64,000 nucleotides of DNA, taken from assembly GCA_020002185.1 (NCBI GenBank), contig CM034537.1:6971590-7035589 (forward strand). Reading direction: 5' to 3'. Under the pieces are notes generated by a model. It was not told the origin of the DNA. It saw only the letters and a program-made list of their open reading frames with translations, and made no database searches. The stretch is from Paraescarpia echinospica (lineage: Eukaryota > Annelida > Polychaeta > Sabellida > Siboglinidae). Of this stretch, positions 33,791-45,344 are shown piece by piece. Position numbers and translations under genes: made by a program. Within the stretch, counting starts at the first letter, position 1. Every line of letters starts with the position of its first letter.

Positions 33791-34999
33791 TTCTACAGAC
33801 AATACATCTTTAATCAATAGACACCACAGTCACACCATTTTATAATAATTAAATGAACATCAAAATAAACACAACTTGCAATTGAATTATAGAAAATCAA
33901 TAGTTTTGAAGATACAGTTCAAAAGTGTTAGGCAACTGTTCAGTCTAACAGGGGTCAAGTGTGTCTACTCTGCCTGGGTGCTGTGACCAATTAAAGATTG
34001 GTCTCAATGGACTGGGCTGTAGAGATTAGTCACAGCTGTTGATTTTGTGGAACAATACACAACATCTAATGTTGGGGGGTGGTCTCAAGGGCCCTTCTCA
34101 CAACCACATCACTAGATAATGTAAACCTTTTGCACTTTGGGGGCCCCTTAGGTGCCCATAGAATGATTCAATCAAATACAGATTTATTGTATATAGTTGC
34201 AGCACCCTAAGATATGTCTATGCAAAATTAGAGAAAAAGTTGCTGAATGGTTTCTGAGATACGGCAGCTAACGGCGGACGCAGAGTGATGGCAATAGTCC
34301 CTTGGACCTTCGGCCAAAGGACTAAAAATATTTATACAATCTCTTCAGGGTTTAACTTAAATCTTCAAATACTGTATGTGATTGATTTGTTTATATGTTT
34401 TTTATTAATCAGTTAAAAAATACATCACTTCAGATAGAAAAGTGGTAGGGGCGACATCAAAACTACATTACATATGCTGAAGGCAATTAATGGAATCGGT
34501 GGATGTGCACAACCAGTAGTTTTGTATGCAACATTCAAACACCAGCAGGAATTGAACCTGCCACACATCACTGGACCACTATGAACCCCACTGCTCTGAC
34601 GTGTGGTAACATTGCATGGATTACAACATAGAAAATAACAGTAATCTATTTAAAATTATGTAATTTTTTGATAAATATTAAACATTATGTGCCATTTAAT
34701 TTATGAAAATAATACATGTTAAACTAAAAATGGGTGCCTGTAAATAATGTAATGAACATTTTAATTTAATTTTGTTATTAATATTACCCTGCATTTACTC
34801 AGTTCCCTAATTCCAAGAATGTTATGCTGTGCAGCAAACAATCACACCACAGTGGTATCTTGTGGCACTGTTTTATAGAGTACCAAAACATAATAATACG
34901 AGAATGTTATTAAATGTACATTCATTGTTTTGATACTGCATCAAAACAGCAATTGACAATACAAACAATTCACCACGCCACTAAGTTCTGTCATACAAA

Positions 35000-35870
35000 G
35001 ACAAATTGGATCATCATCTTTATGCTGATAATACGTTTCGTTGGCTACCCCGGATACAAATCACTCCCTTAACCAACTTAGTGATTGCCTTCAAGATATC
35101 TTCCAATCGATGACTGACAGCATGTTGAAATTAAATGCAAATAAAACTGAATTGATCATTATTGGTAATCCAATGCAGCGTAGTAAACTGGATGGTTTTT
35201 CCCATATGTGTATTTTGTATCGGTATATCACACCACAACCTTGGTGCGGAATCTAGGAGTGGTCTTTGATAGTAACTTCAATTTCCGACAACGCATATCT
35301 CAAACATGTCGCAGCTATTTTTATCATATTCATGATCTTCGCCGGTATATGTCATTTTCTGTTGATAAAACTATTGCAACAGCGCTTGTTAGCAACAGAC
35401 TTGACTATTGCAATTCCTTCCTTTATAATATCGCTAGCAAGGATATCACAAAACTTCAGCGTGTCCAAAATTGTCTAGCAAGAGTAGTTACAAGATCTCC
35501 TCGTTTTTCTCGCTCTGTACCACTTTTGAAGTCTGCATTGGCTTCCTGTACGATATCGTATAATATTTAAGATCTGTACCATTACATACGAGGCACTGTC
35601 CAGTAAGCAACCATCTTATTTGCATTGATTGCTTACTCCTGTAAGAAAACCTATCCAGCTTCGATCATCTAGTTCTGACCTACTTTTTGTTCCTAGAGTC
35701 AACACTAACATTGGAACTACGGGGTAGCACTTTTTATGTTGCTGCACCAACTCTTTGGAATATGCTCCCTCTTACTGTTAGATCAGTTGAAAATATTACA
35801 AAATTCCATCGTCATTTAAAAACTTATCTTTACAATCTTGCTTATCCACCGTAGCTCCCTAGCGCCTTGA
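35000..35870 (+). pseudogene. L2-type LINE 3' fragment
   Basis: Starts in the RT palm with LYADNT (35,020-35,037, a decayed YADDT). It continues MLKLNANKTELIIIGNP, NLGVVFDSNFNF, ALVSNRLDYCNSFLYNI and LQRVQNCLARVV, then in shifted frames the LWNMLPL and FHRHLKTYLYNL-like ending near 35,820. The upstream endonuclease and most of RT are missing, as expected for a 5'-truncated LINE. No (ATT)n tail was seen. Confidence 0.8.
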
Positions 35871-36002
35871 CCCATCCGTTGACAACTGGAATACTACTTA
35901 TGGATTTTAAGATTGACCAATCCTTTTGTTTTGATGCACCTCTGAGCTTGGTTTCCAAGGATTCGGGCGCAGTAGAAGTTATCTTATTAGTAATATTTAA
36001 AT

Positions 36003-36165
36003 AAGGCGCGCGATAGTGTTGTGGTTAGCACATCCGCCTGATATGCCGGCGCCCCGAGTTCAATACCCGGACGGGGCAGGTACGGTATATTTGGTGTAAA
36101 AACCTGGCTCTCAACATTGGGGACTGTGTATCCCTCGTGACTTGGAGATCACGTTAATGTCGGTC
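36003..36165 (+). repeat. tRNA-derived SINE
   Basis: A tRNA-like head at about 36,005-36,075 has an A box in GATAGTGTTGTGGTTAGCAC and a B box in CGAGTTCAATACCCGGAC. A non-tRNA body follows (AAAAACCTGGCTCTCAACA). It ends near the Mutator-like exon. This is a Pol III-transcribed retrotransposon relic that needs a LINE to move. Confidence 0.7.
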
Positions 36166-36171
36166 CCATCT

Positions 36172-36653
36172 CACCGTGGATGCCTTCGTACATCTCGTAT
36201 AGAGTGGAGTGTGACGCGGTGAGTACGTCTGCCGCTGGGCCATGAAGCAACTTGCTCAGAATCTGGCGGTTGATCCTGTGGTATGTCCGATGTTGAAGAC
36301 CACCCTTGATGTTGAGCATGGCAAACATGCGCACCATCTCACGCTGGCCGATCCCCACCTCTTGTGCTGCCAAACACTGCACGGTGGTAGATGTCAAAGG
36401 GCTTCCTTGACTCCCGCTCAGTGGTGTCAATCTGTGGGCTACTGTAGTCGATATGCCCATATGTGCATCTTGAACAAACAACTTCAACTTTCTGTGCATA
36501 CCCACGGCGTAGTTCATCATAGGTCTTGAAAGTTAGCGTGCTGTGCTTGCATTTTGGGCAGAGTAATGGGGAAATCAGTGCATCCATCTTTTTCTTGTGA
36601 AGCACAATGTAGAAGTCGTCATTGTCCTCATCTTCAATCTGACGTCTGTCGGC
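36172..36653 (-). pseudogene. Exon of Mutator-like transposase-domain gene, frameshifted
   Basis: The minus strand has a pyrimidine-rich tract and CTTAG acceptor just above 36,653. The exon reads DEDNDDFYIVLHKKKMDALI, then a zinc ribbon (CPKCKHSTLTF...VEVVCSRC) and SSPQ...KPFDIYHRAVF. After a one-base insertion near 36,385, the frame shifts to QEVGIGQREMVRMFAMLNIK and TYHRINRQIL. It ends at a possible donor (CACG/GTGAGA) near 36,172. This order fits the N-terminal region of Mutator-like transposase-domain proteins common in invertebrates. The frameshift argues for a pseudogene unless it is an assembly error. The catalytic region is not in the window. Confidence 0.6.
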
Positions 36654-36981
36654 TAAGAAAAAAAAAAGAAAAAAATATGATAATATATGTGAATACAGAG
36701 ATCAAACACAAACAGACACAAATGCAGACACAGTCACAAATGCAGACATAAACGCAGACACAAACGCACGCATACACACACACAAATGTTTGTTGTGTGG
36801 TCTAAGGACAACTAACATGACATGTCAATTAGAGTGACAGACCAATACAATCTGGTCTAACGAAAGACTAAAGCCCAGGCTCGTATAATACTGAGTCTGA
36901 GAGATTGCTACAACGACAGTAATCAGAACTCATAACATTTAGCTTATATTTGATAGTTTACATTCATGATATCATACTCAC

Positions 36982-37317
36982 AAGAAAACAGTGCGAGCTT
37001 CCGCATGCTGGCAGACATCGTTGGTGTTGCTGCTACTACGACGGAATCTGGCTCCGCTGCTAACTCTGGGCATTGCCGCGTAGCCGTAGACACTAATGGC
37101 AGTCAGTAACGCGGAATCATTCGCCGGCGGCGACGCTGCCGGTAGAGCATCCGTTCACGTTGCCATTTCGCTAGCCACATCACACTGGCTGCCCACAATG
37201 GTAGCATCAGTTATCACTGCGTCTAATTCAGTCAATTTTGTTACTCTTCCTGCAACATTTGCGCGTTTTCTTTCCGAATTGGTAACGAGTATGAAAATTG
37301 CGTTTGGCGTCCGACAT
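36982..37317 (-). CDS. Possible 5' exon of the Mutator-like gene
   Basis: The minus-strand ATG at 37,317 opens MSDAKRNFHTRYQFGKKTRK, which resembles the short basic N-terminus that I recall for Mutator-like transposase-domain proteins. This frame stops after about 29 codons, but another frame is open for about 55 codons on either side of one TGA. A good donor (GTGAGTATG) lies at about 36,981. Together with the acceptor at 36,654 this would give an intron of about 330 bases. Frames do not join cleanly, so the model is tentative. Confidence 0.3.
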
Positions 37318-37329
37318 CGCTGTTGACGT

Positions 37330-37580
37330 AGCTACCAAAATGCGTCACGCTGATTGGTTGTTCTGAGCACGTGGATCATGCAAAAGAAAGGATGACGCGC
37401 TGATCTCCCACATCACGTAGCAACCGGGGATTTCTCCATTTTGATTGGCTAAAGCGTGGTGTTTTCCCACAGCTATAGTTATTTTAATATTAACATTTAC
37501 ATAATGACGTTTCCGGAAACGGAAAGACTATTCAATTCGCGGCAAAATGATACCAAAGATGGCGAGTGTCGTCTGTAGTT
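37330..37580 (-). promoter_or_regulatory. Promoter-like segment above the Mutator-like gene
   Basis: Two CCAAT-type boxes (GATTGG at about 37,351 and 37,441), an ETS-like TTTCCGGAAACGG (about 37,509-37,521) and a YY1-like AAGATGGCG (about 37,557-37,565). This combination is typical of TATA-less promoters. Activity is inferred from motifs only. Confidence 0.35.
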
Positions 37581-37789
37581 TGTGTTATATCGTAGCGTTT
37601 AAATGAGGCCTATTCACGGGGATTTAAATGACTTGTTACGCGACATGACGAATTTTATTGTTAGGGTGGGTGCTTATTAGAAGGTTTTATGAATGTTTAT
37701 GATACAAGTTCAGACATATTAATTTACGAATTTGTTATTTCAAGAGGCGCGTGATTAGGCCCGGTTCACGTTGTTCGTTTAAAAGTACC

Positions 37790-38295
37790 CCGTGCTACAC
37801 ATCAATATGGAAACTTTGTCACTTTCTCCAATATACTATCAATTATATTATTTATATTTTGTTCCTGGTGTTTTGCTGCAATTTAATCTAGGTCAGGCGA
37901 TGCTTAGTCCTAAACTGATCGGCTATGGGTGGAAATAGTGAGGGAAATTAGCATTAGAATAAAGACAAGATTATGTTTGTTCGCACATAACATCAATATG
38001 GTTGTTATTACATAATCTAATTGCTGCTATTCATTATCTCGAATATCTAGATACACCATACGTTGATGTAGGATGAATGGTTTCTAAATTACGGCCCTTT
38101 TACGAATATTCCGCCAGGTGGCGTAATGTTAATATTGCTATGACATGGTAGCAATCAACATGAACAATTAGTTACTTTCTCCCATATAGTGTTAAATCAT
38201 TTTGCTTGGCAGGCACTTGGGTTTTTTGCAATTTAATCTAGGTTAGGCGATGTTCAGAGTTAAGCTTATTGGTTAAGTGTGGAAATAGACATCCT
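37790..38295 (+). repeat. Two direct repeats of about 145 bp
   Basis: 37,800-37,945 and 38,150-38,292 share ACTTTCTCC-ATATA, TTGCAATTTAATCTAGGT-AGGCGATG and GTGGAAATAG in order. A segment near 38,060-38,100 (CGTTGATGTAGGATGAATGG) recurs at about 45,757-45,795 between the two palindromic elements. Confidence 0.7.
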
Positions 38296-38592
38296 CGCGC
38301 GATAGGTGTCGCTGCTGCTGATTACGTCAGTGCCAGCAGTACCTCCTGGCTGATCGCGTTGTGAAACTCTGAATTTAAGCTCAGCCTATGAAATCGCTCA
38401 CTAGATCTGTGGTTGGCGGCAGGTCAGGTGGTCATAATAAAACTAATTTCAACCAACCGTGGCTCGTGAGTAGTAAAGGAGGTTAAGTACCGCGTACGGT
38501 GGATTCGGATGGGAGGAAGAGGAATAACTAGGTCAAGTACCCGGATGTAGGTAAAGGTCAAGGTTAAGTACCCTGATGTAGGTCAAGGTCAT

Positions 38593-39485
38593 GTGTCGCC
38601 CCTAGCGGATAGTTGGTGAAAAAAAATATTTCCCACAAAAAAACCAGCGCCCCTGGCGGATAGTTGGTGAACTAAAATAATTTCCTCGCAAAACTATGAC
38701 AGCGCCACCTACCGGATAGCTCATGAACTAAACTATTTTCGCGCCAAAACTATAACAGCGCCACCTAGCGGATATACCATGAACTAAAACAACCGCAACC
38801 TGGCGTAATTTTTGAAACTAAATAGGTTGACCACAGCGCCCCCCCATGCGGAATTTTTCGAGACTAAAATTGCGCCCTTGAGTATCGCCCCCGGCGGATT
38901 TTTTGTGAACTAAAATGGCTTGAAGCGCCCCCTGGCGGATAGTTGTTGAACTAAAATATGTTTAAATAGAACAGCGCCACCTAGCGGATAGATCGTGAAC
39001 TGAAACAGCGCCACCTGGCGGATATATCATGAACTAAAACAGCGCCACCTGGAGGATTTTTTTTGGGCCGAAATATGTATATCCGCAGCTCCCCTAGCGG
39101 AATTTTTCGGGACTCAGTCCCCTGGCGGAAATGTCATGAACTAAAAACAGCGCCACCCGGTGGATTTTTTTGAAACTAAAATAGGTTGACCCGCAGCGCC
39201 CCATATCGGAATTTTTCGGAACTAATTATGCAAGTGGTGGCACCTTGTGGATAAGTTGTGAAGTAAATGTTCGAGTACTGCAAATATTCGTGTATCTTGC
39301 ACGTTTGCGTGCAATAGAGCCCCCTGACGGGTACATCACGAACCACAAACATCATCCCCTAGTGGCCAAGTGGGCGAACCACCTATGAGTACTGCAAAAA
39401 TTCGTGTCTGTTGTTTTTTCTCGTTCATAAACTCCTGGTGGATATATCATCATCAACTGAAAGCACCCCTGTTAGATAAGTTGTG
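38593..39485 (+). repeat. CTCF-like motif array, left arm of copy 1
   Basis: About 20 imperfect units of about 35-55 bp. The core is AGCGCCACCTGGCGGATA, and most are followed by T-rich or ATCATGAACTAAAA sequence. The reverse complement of the unit at 39,007-39,021 is CCGCCAGGTGGCGCT, one mismatch from the known CTCF core CCASYAGRKGGCRS. The inverted array is at about 44,270-45,140. Confidence 0.8.
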
Positions 39486-39639
39486 AACTAAATATAGGTC
39501 CAAACCTGACGAATCGGTAGAGATGCACGAGGTGAGTTGGTTATACAGGTAGTGATCTGGTTAGCCATCATTTTGAGCTCTCGTCTCAAAAGAGTATTAG
39601 CTATTCTCATAGGTTAGAAATGTCGTGTTCGTTCGGCAC

Positions 39640-39735
39640 GACCACGTGACCTTTATGTTCTGTCGAACTCTTATAAAAGAATACGTTTGTGTTGTAATAA
39701 ACTGTGCAAACCTCATCTTGTGTCTTTTTCATAGT
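39640..39735 (+). promoter_or_regulatory. Promoter joined directly to poly(A) site, gene A deleted
   Basis: CACGACCACGTG and TATAAAAG (39,672-39,679) match the gene A promoter of copy 3. Only 16 bases later AATAAACTGTGCAAACC (AATAAA at 39,696-39,701) matches the gene A poly(A) region. The whole gene between them is missing. The inverted arm shows the same join near 44,040-44,075. Confidence 0.7.
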
Positions 39736-39785
39736 GTAATGCAAAGCATATGTTGGGAACCATACTAATAGTCTTACACATCACA

Positions 39786-40165
39786 AGTATGTCTGTGTAG
39801 TTCAGTACAGATATGTTAACCACTTATGTATCTGTGTAGTTCAGTACAGATACGTTAACAAGTTATGTCTGTGTGTGTAGTTCAGTACAGATACGTTAAC
39901 CAATTATGTCTGTGTAGTTCAGTACAGATACGTTAACCACTTATGTCTGTGTAGTACAGTACAGTTATGTTAACCACTTATGTCTATGTGTAGTTCAGTA
40001 CAGATACGGTAACCACTTATGTCTGTGTAGTGCAGTACAGTTATGTTAACCACTTATGTCTATGTGTAGTTCAGTACAGATACGGTAACCACTTATGTCT
40101 GTGTAGTTCAGTACAGTTATGTTAACCACTTATGTCTGTGTAGTTCAGTACAGAGATGTTAATGT
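39786..40165 (+). repeat. 37-bp minisatellite, left arm of copy 1
   Basis: About ten units of TATGTCTGTGTAGTTCAGTA-CAGATACGTTAACCACT. A second block lies at 40,850-41,010, and inverted blocks at 43,015-43,135 and 43,575-43,960. Confidence 0.9.
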
Positions 40166-40850
40166 ACTCAGACCAACTAGTGGTGCAAACGAAACACTAT
40201 GCTTTGACCAACACACGGCACGAATCGAACTCAGACCAACTAGTTGCGTAAACGAAACAGAAACTTAACCGATTACTCTGCACGAATTGAACTCAGACCA
40301 ACTAGTTACGTAAACGAAACAGAAACTTAACCGATTACGCTGCACAAATTGAACTCAGATCAACTAGTCACGCAAACGAAACACTATGCTTTTACCAAAA
40401 CGCTGAACGACTCGATCTATAGACACGAGTTGTACAAACGAAACACTACCCTTTGACCAACACGTGTCACAAATTGAACTCAGATCAACTAGTCACGCAA
40501 ACGAAACACTGCTTTGACCAAAACGCTGAACGAATCGATCTATAGACACGAGTTGTACAAACGAAACACTACCCTTTGACCAACACGTGTCACAAATTGA
40601 ACTCAGATCAACTAGTCACGCAAACGAAACACTATGCTTTGACCAAAACGCTGAACGACTCGATTTATAGACACGAGTTGTACAAACGAAACACTACCCT
40701 TTGACCAACACGTGTCACAAATTGAACTCAGATTTGTTTTCGTACTATAGTATTTAAATTCGTGCTTCTTCGGTAAAACCTTCCAAACTTGCTTCTGTCG
40801 TAAAACAACTAACCTGGCATGGGTAACCGAAAACGAACTCATAGATTCAA
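40166..40850 (+). repeat. AAACGAAACACTATGCTTTG repeat block, copy 1
   Basis: Units of about 60-110 bp combine ACTCAGACCAACTAGT, AAACGAAACACTATGCTTTG and ACCAACACGTGTCACGAAT. They are inverted at about 42,905-43,575. Related AAACGAAACACCAAACACTT sequence lies after gene A in copy 3 (19,510-19,600), so this block occupies the A-B intergenic position. Confidence 0.8.
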
Positions 40851-41129
40851 CAGTTATGTTAACCACTTATGTCTATGTGTAGTTCAGTACAGTTATGTTA
40901 ACCACTTATGTCTGTGTAGTTCAGTACAGTTATGTTAACCACTTATGTCTGTGTAGTTCAGTACAGTTATGTTAACCACTTATGTCTGTGTAGTTCAGTA
41001 CAGAGATGTTAATGTACTCAGACCAACTAGTGGTGCAAACGAAACACTATGCTTTGACCAACACGTGTCACGAAAACGAAACACTATGCTTTGACCAATA
41101 CGTGTCACGAATTGAACTTAGATCAACTA

Positions 41130-41585
41130 GACACATCACACGAGACTATGGCCGAGATATGTCACGAGACTTCGGATGACACATCACACGAGAGTACCGA
41201 CGAGACAAGAGACGAGACTATGACCGAGATATGTCACGAGACTACGGATGACACGAGACTACGGATGACACATCACACGAGAGTACCGACGAGACAAGAG
41301 ACGAGACTATGACCGAGATATGTCACGAGACTACGGATGACACATCACACGAGACTATGGCCGAGATATGTCACGAGACTTCGGATGACACGTCACACGA
41401 GAGTACCGACGAGACAAGAGACGAGACCATGACCGAGATATGTCACGAGACTACGGATGACACATCACACGAGACTATGACCGAGATATGTCACGAGACT
41501 ACGGATGACACATCACACGAGACTATGACCGAGATATGTCACGAGACTGCGAATGACACATCACACGAGACTATGGCCGAGACAA
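41130..41585 (+). repeat. 48-bp minisatellite that stays open in frame
   Basis: Nine or ten units of about 48 bases containing CACGAGACTATGACCGAGAT and GTCACGAGACTACGGATGAC. Because 48 is a multiple of three, one frame is open throughout and encodes repeats of ETMTEICHETTDDTSH (41,309-41,689 and others). The inverted block is at 42,395-42,905, also open. I see no promoter or start context; coding is doubtful. Confidence 0.8.
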
Positions 41586-41599
41586 GAGATACGCCACGA

Positions 41600-42394
41600 G
41601 ACGTTCAAAGAGGTGACCATCATGGTTTCCGACGCCACTCAACGGACACCAATGTAATTTGTCAGAGTATAGCCATCTATCGAACATGATAGTTCTCTAT
41701 TCGTTGACACACATATTCGTTGGGAATAGCGGAAGCGTAGAGGCCGCCATGTCAGGTCGCCATGACATTCAAATAACTTCCGGTACTACGTTACTTCCGG
41801 CGTAGCGTCCCTAGTAGAGGCCGCCATGACAGTCAAGCGACTTCCGGTACCACGTCACTTCCGGCGTAGAGACCCCTAGTGGATCATCGGAGTACTACGT
41901 CACATACGGCCATAGCAAGCGAATTTGAAAACTGCTATGATCGAAAACGACTATGTCAATAACATGTAAGGACAACCACCTGACAGGACTTCATTCAATG
42001 AGGTGCCAAACATCACATACCTTCATGTCAAGAGACGATCATCTGTTCGGATTCACGTCCAACGAGGCGACCATAGGACTCGTATGAGGTATCGCTTCTT
42101 TTAATGGAAAACATATGTATATGAAGCAGCCGTCTTTTCAACGTAACAATTCCATATTTTCAAATAGTGCGAGCGACCAGATACGATACGACCTTCTCGA
42201 GAGTCGAAAAAGGAAAGACCAGAATCGTCGGAAGCACGGTATATACACTAGTTTTCGGCGTGATCTCATTTGCATAATCAATCAGACCGAACGTACATCA
42301 CGTGACTTACCTTAACACAAAAACTGTGCACGTTCATGAGACAGGCGACATCTGATGGCCCCAACGGATAGCAATGTAACTACTCAGAATAGTA
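41600..42394. other. Spacer of copy 1
   Basis: Contains block A (about 41,640-41,940; CGGACACCAATGTAATT, paired ACTTCCGG sites) and block B (about 42,003-42,330; GTGCCAAACATCACATACC to GACCGAACGTACATCACGTG). Both blocks recur in the spacer of copy 2 in the same orientation but the opposite order. No gene is evident. Confidence 0.7.
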
Positions 42395-45338
42395 GTCTTG
42401 TGACATATCTCGGTCATAGTCGGTACTTTCGTGTGATGTGTCATCCGTAGTCTCGTGACATATCTCGGTCATAGTCTCGTATGATGTGTCATCCGTAGTC
42501 TCGTGACATATCTCGGTCATAGTCTCGTGTGATGTGACATCCGTAGTCTCGTGACATATCTTGGTCATAGTATCGTGTGATGTGTCATCCGTAGTCTCGT
42601 GACATATCTCGGTCATAGTCTCGTCTCTTGTCTCGTCGGTACTCTCGTGTGACGTGTCATCCGAAGTCTCGTGTCATATCTCGGCCATAGTCTCGTGTGA
42701 TGTGTCATCCGTAGTCTCGTGACATATCTCGGTCATAGTCTTGTCTCGTCGGTACTCTCGTGTGATGTGTCATCCGTAGTCTCGTGTCATCCGTAGTCTC
42801 GTGACATATCTCGGTCATAGTCTCGTCTCTTGTCTCGTCGGTACTCTCGTGTGATGTGTCATCCGAAGTCTCGTGACATATCTCGGCCATAGTCTCGTGT
42901 GATGTGTCTAGTTGATCTAAGTTCAATTCGTGACACGTGTTGGTCAAAGCATAGTGTTTCGTTTTCGTGACACGTAAGCATAGTGTTTCGTTTGCACCAC
43001 CAGTTGGTCTGAGTACATTAACATTTCTGTACTGAACTACACAGACATAAGTGGTTAACATAACTGTACTGAAATACACAGACATAAGTGGTTAACATAA
43101 CTGTACTGAACTACACATAGACATAAGTTGTTAACATAACTGTTGAATCTATGAGTTCGTTTTCGGTTACCCATGCCAGGTTAGTTGTTTTACGACAGAA
43201 GCAAGTTTGGAAGGTTTTACCGAAAAAGCACGAATTTAAATACTATATTACGAAAACAAATCTGAGTTCAATTTGTGACACGTGTTGGTCAAAGGGTAGT
43301 GTTTCGTTTGTACAACTCGTGTCTATAGATCGAGTCGTTCAGCGTTTTGGTCAAAGCATAGTGTTTCTTTTGCGTGACTAGTTGATCTGAGTTGAATTTG
43401 TGCAGCGTAATCGGTTAAGTTTCTGTTTCGTTTACGTAACTAGTTGGTCTGAGTTCAATTCGTGCAGCGTAATCGGTTAAGTTTCTGTTTCGTTTACGCA
43501 ACTAGTTGGTCTGAGTTCGATTCGTGCCGTGTGTTGGTCAAAGCATAGTGTTTCGTTTGCACCACTAGTTGGTCTGAGTACATTAACATCTCTGTACTGA
43601 ACTACACAGACATAAGTGGTTAACATAACTGTACTGAACTACACAGACATAAGTGGTTACAGTATCTGTACTGAACTACACATAGACATAAGTGGTTAAC
43701 ATAACTGTACTGCACTACACAGACATAAGTGGTTACCGTATCTGTACTGAACTACACATAGACATAAGTGGTTAACATAACTGTACTGCACTACACAGAC
43801 ATAAGTGGTTAACGTATCTGTACTGAACTACACAGACATAAGTGGTTAACGTATCTGTACTGAACTACACACACAGACATAACTTGTTAACGTATCTGTA
43901 CTGAACTACACAGATACATAAGTGGTTAACATATCTGTACTGAACTACACAGACATACTTGTGATGTGTAAGACTATTAGTATGGTTCCCAACATATGCT
44001 ATGCATTACACTATGAAAAAGACACAAGATGAGGTTTGCACAGTTTATTAAAACACAAACGTATTCTTTTATAAGAGTTCGACACAACATAAAGGTCACG
44101 TGGTCGTGCCGAACGAACACGACATTTCTAACCTATGAGAATAGCTAATACTCTTTTGTGACGAGAGCTCAAAATGATGGCTAACCAGATCACTACCTGT
44201 ATAACCAACTCACCTCGTGCATCTCTACCGATTCGTCAGGTTTGGACCTATATTTAGTTCACAACTTATCTAACAGGGGTGCTTTCAGTTGATGATGATA
44301 TATCCACCAGGAGTTTATGAACGAGAAAAAACAACAGACACGAATTTTCGCAGTACTCATAGGTGGTTCGCCCACTTGGCCACTAGGGGATGATGTTTGT
44401 GGTTCGTGATGTCCCCGTCAGGGGGCTCTATTGCACGCAAGCGTGCAAGAGACACGAATATTTGCAGTACTCTAACATTTACTTCACAACTTATCCACAA
44501 GGTGGCACCACTTGCATAATTAGTCCCGAAACATTCCGCTATGGGGCGCTGCGGGTCAACATATTTTAGTTTCAAAAAAATTCGCTGTTTTACTTCATGA
44601 CATATCCGCCAGGGGAACTGAGTCCCGAACAATTCCGCTAGGGGCGCTGCGGGTAAACCTATTTAGGTTTAAAAAAAAATCCACCACGTGGCGCTGTTTT
44701 AGTTCGTGATCTATCCGCCAGGTGGCGCTGTTTTAGTTCACGATCTATACGTTAGGTGGCGCTGTTCTAGCGATAAATTATGTTAGTTCAACAGCTACCC
44801 GCCAGGGGGCGTTTCAAGCCAATTTAGTTCACCAAAAATCCGCCAGGGACGATACCAAGGGCGCTATTTTAGTCCCGAAAAATTCCGCTAGGGGGCGCTG
44901 TGGTCAACCTATTTTAGTTCCAAAAAATTCCGCCGTGTGGCGCTTTTTATTTGGTGATCTATCCGCTAGGTGCGCTGTTATAGTTTTGGCGGGTAATATT
45001 TTAGTTCATGAGCTATCCGGTAGGTGGCGCTGTTATAGTCTTGGTGGGGAATTATTTTAGTTCACCAACTATCCGCCAGCGGTGCTGGGTTTTTTGGAGG
45101 GAATATTTAGTTCACCAACTATCCGCTAGGGGGCGCCACATTACCTTGACCTTTGGCATACATCATTTGACCTTGACCTACAACCGGGTACTTAACATTG
45201 ACCTTTGACCTTGATCTACATCCTGGTCATGTGACCTTTCACCTTGACCTACATCCGGGTACTTGACCTAGTTGTGACGTCATTCCTCTTCCTCCCATCC
45301 GAATCCACCGTACGCGGTACTTAACTTCCTTTACTACT
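42395..45338 (-). repeat. Right arm of copy 1 (inverted copy of left arm)
   Basis: Mirrors the left arm through minisatellites, the collapsed promoter/poly(A) region (44,040-44,110), the GAGGTGAGTTGG unit (44,165-44,225) and the CTCF-like array, to the terminal AGTAGTAAAGG inverse. It carries a perfect DR1-type site TGACCTTTGACCT at 45,199-45,211. Arms differ by substitutions and indels, so they are not an exact assembly mirror. Confidence 0.8.
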
Positions 45339-45344
45339 CTCGTG

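Larger units (their letters stand above)
30609..34999. other. Non-coding region with internal duplications
   Basis: AT-rich with no recognisable gene; the longest open frames (31,438-31,668 and 33,082-33,468) show no domain. Two families of internal duplicates are listed separately. The phrases CCTTTGGACTAAT (31,293) and CCAAAGGACTAAA (34,313) recall the ends of a dispersed repeat. Confidence 0.55.
38469..45338. mobile_element. Palindromic Polinton-like element copy 1
   Basis: A 6,870-bp insertion starting AGTAGTAAAGG and ending CCTTTACTACT-type inverse, flanked by the perfect 6-bp duplication CTCGTG (38,463-38,468 and 45,339-45,344). Left arm about 38,469-41,600 and right arm about 42,395-45,338 are inverted copies of each other around a spacer of about 0.8 kb. 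Each arm has, from the end inward: nuclear-receptor-like half sites, a CTCF-like array, the GAGGTGAGTTGG unit, a promoter fused to a poly(A) site, and minisatellites. No intact gene is present. Size, 6-bp duplication and AG...CT ends fit a Polinton-type integrase; IS3EU or Dada transposases also give about 6 bp and remain alternatives. Confidence 0.8.

Noticed and set aside
36003..36075. Functional tRNA gene
   Set aside because: A and B boxes are present, but the sequence does not fold into a normal cloverleaf by eye and continues into a SINE body.
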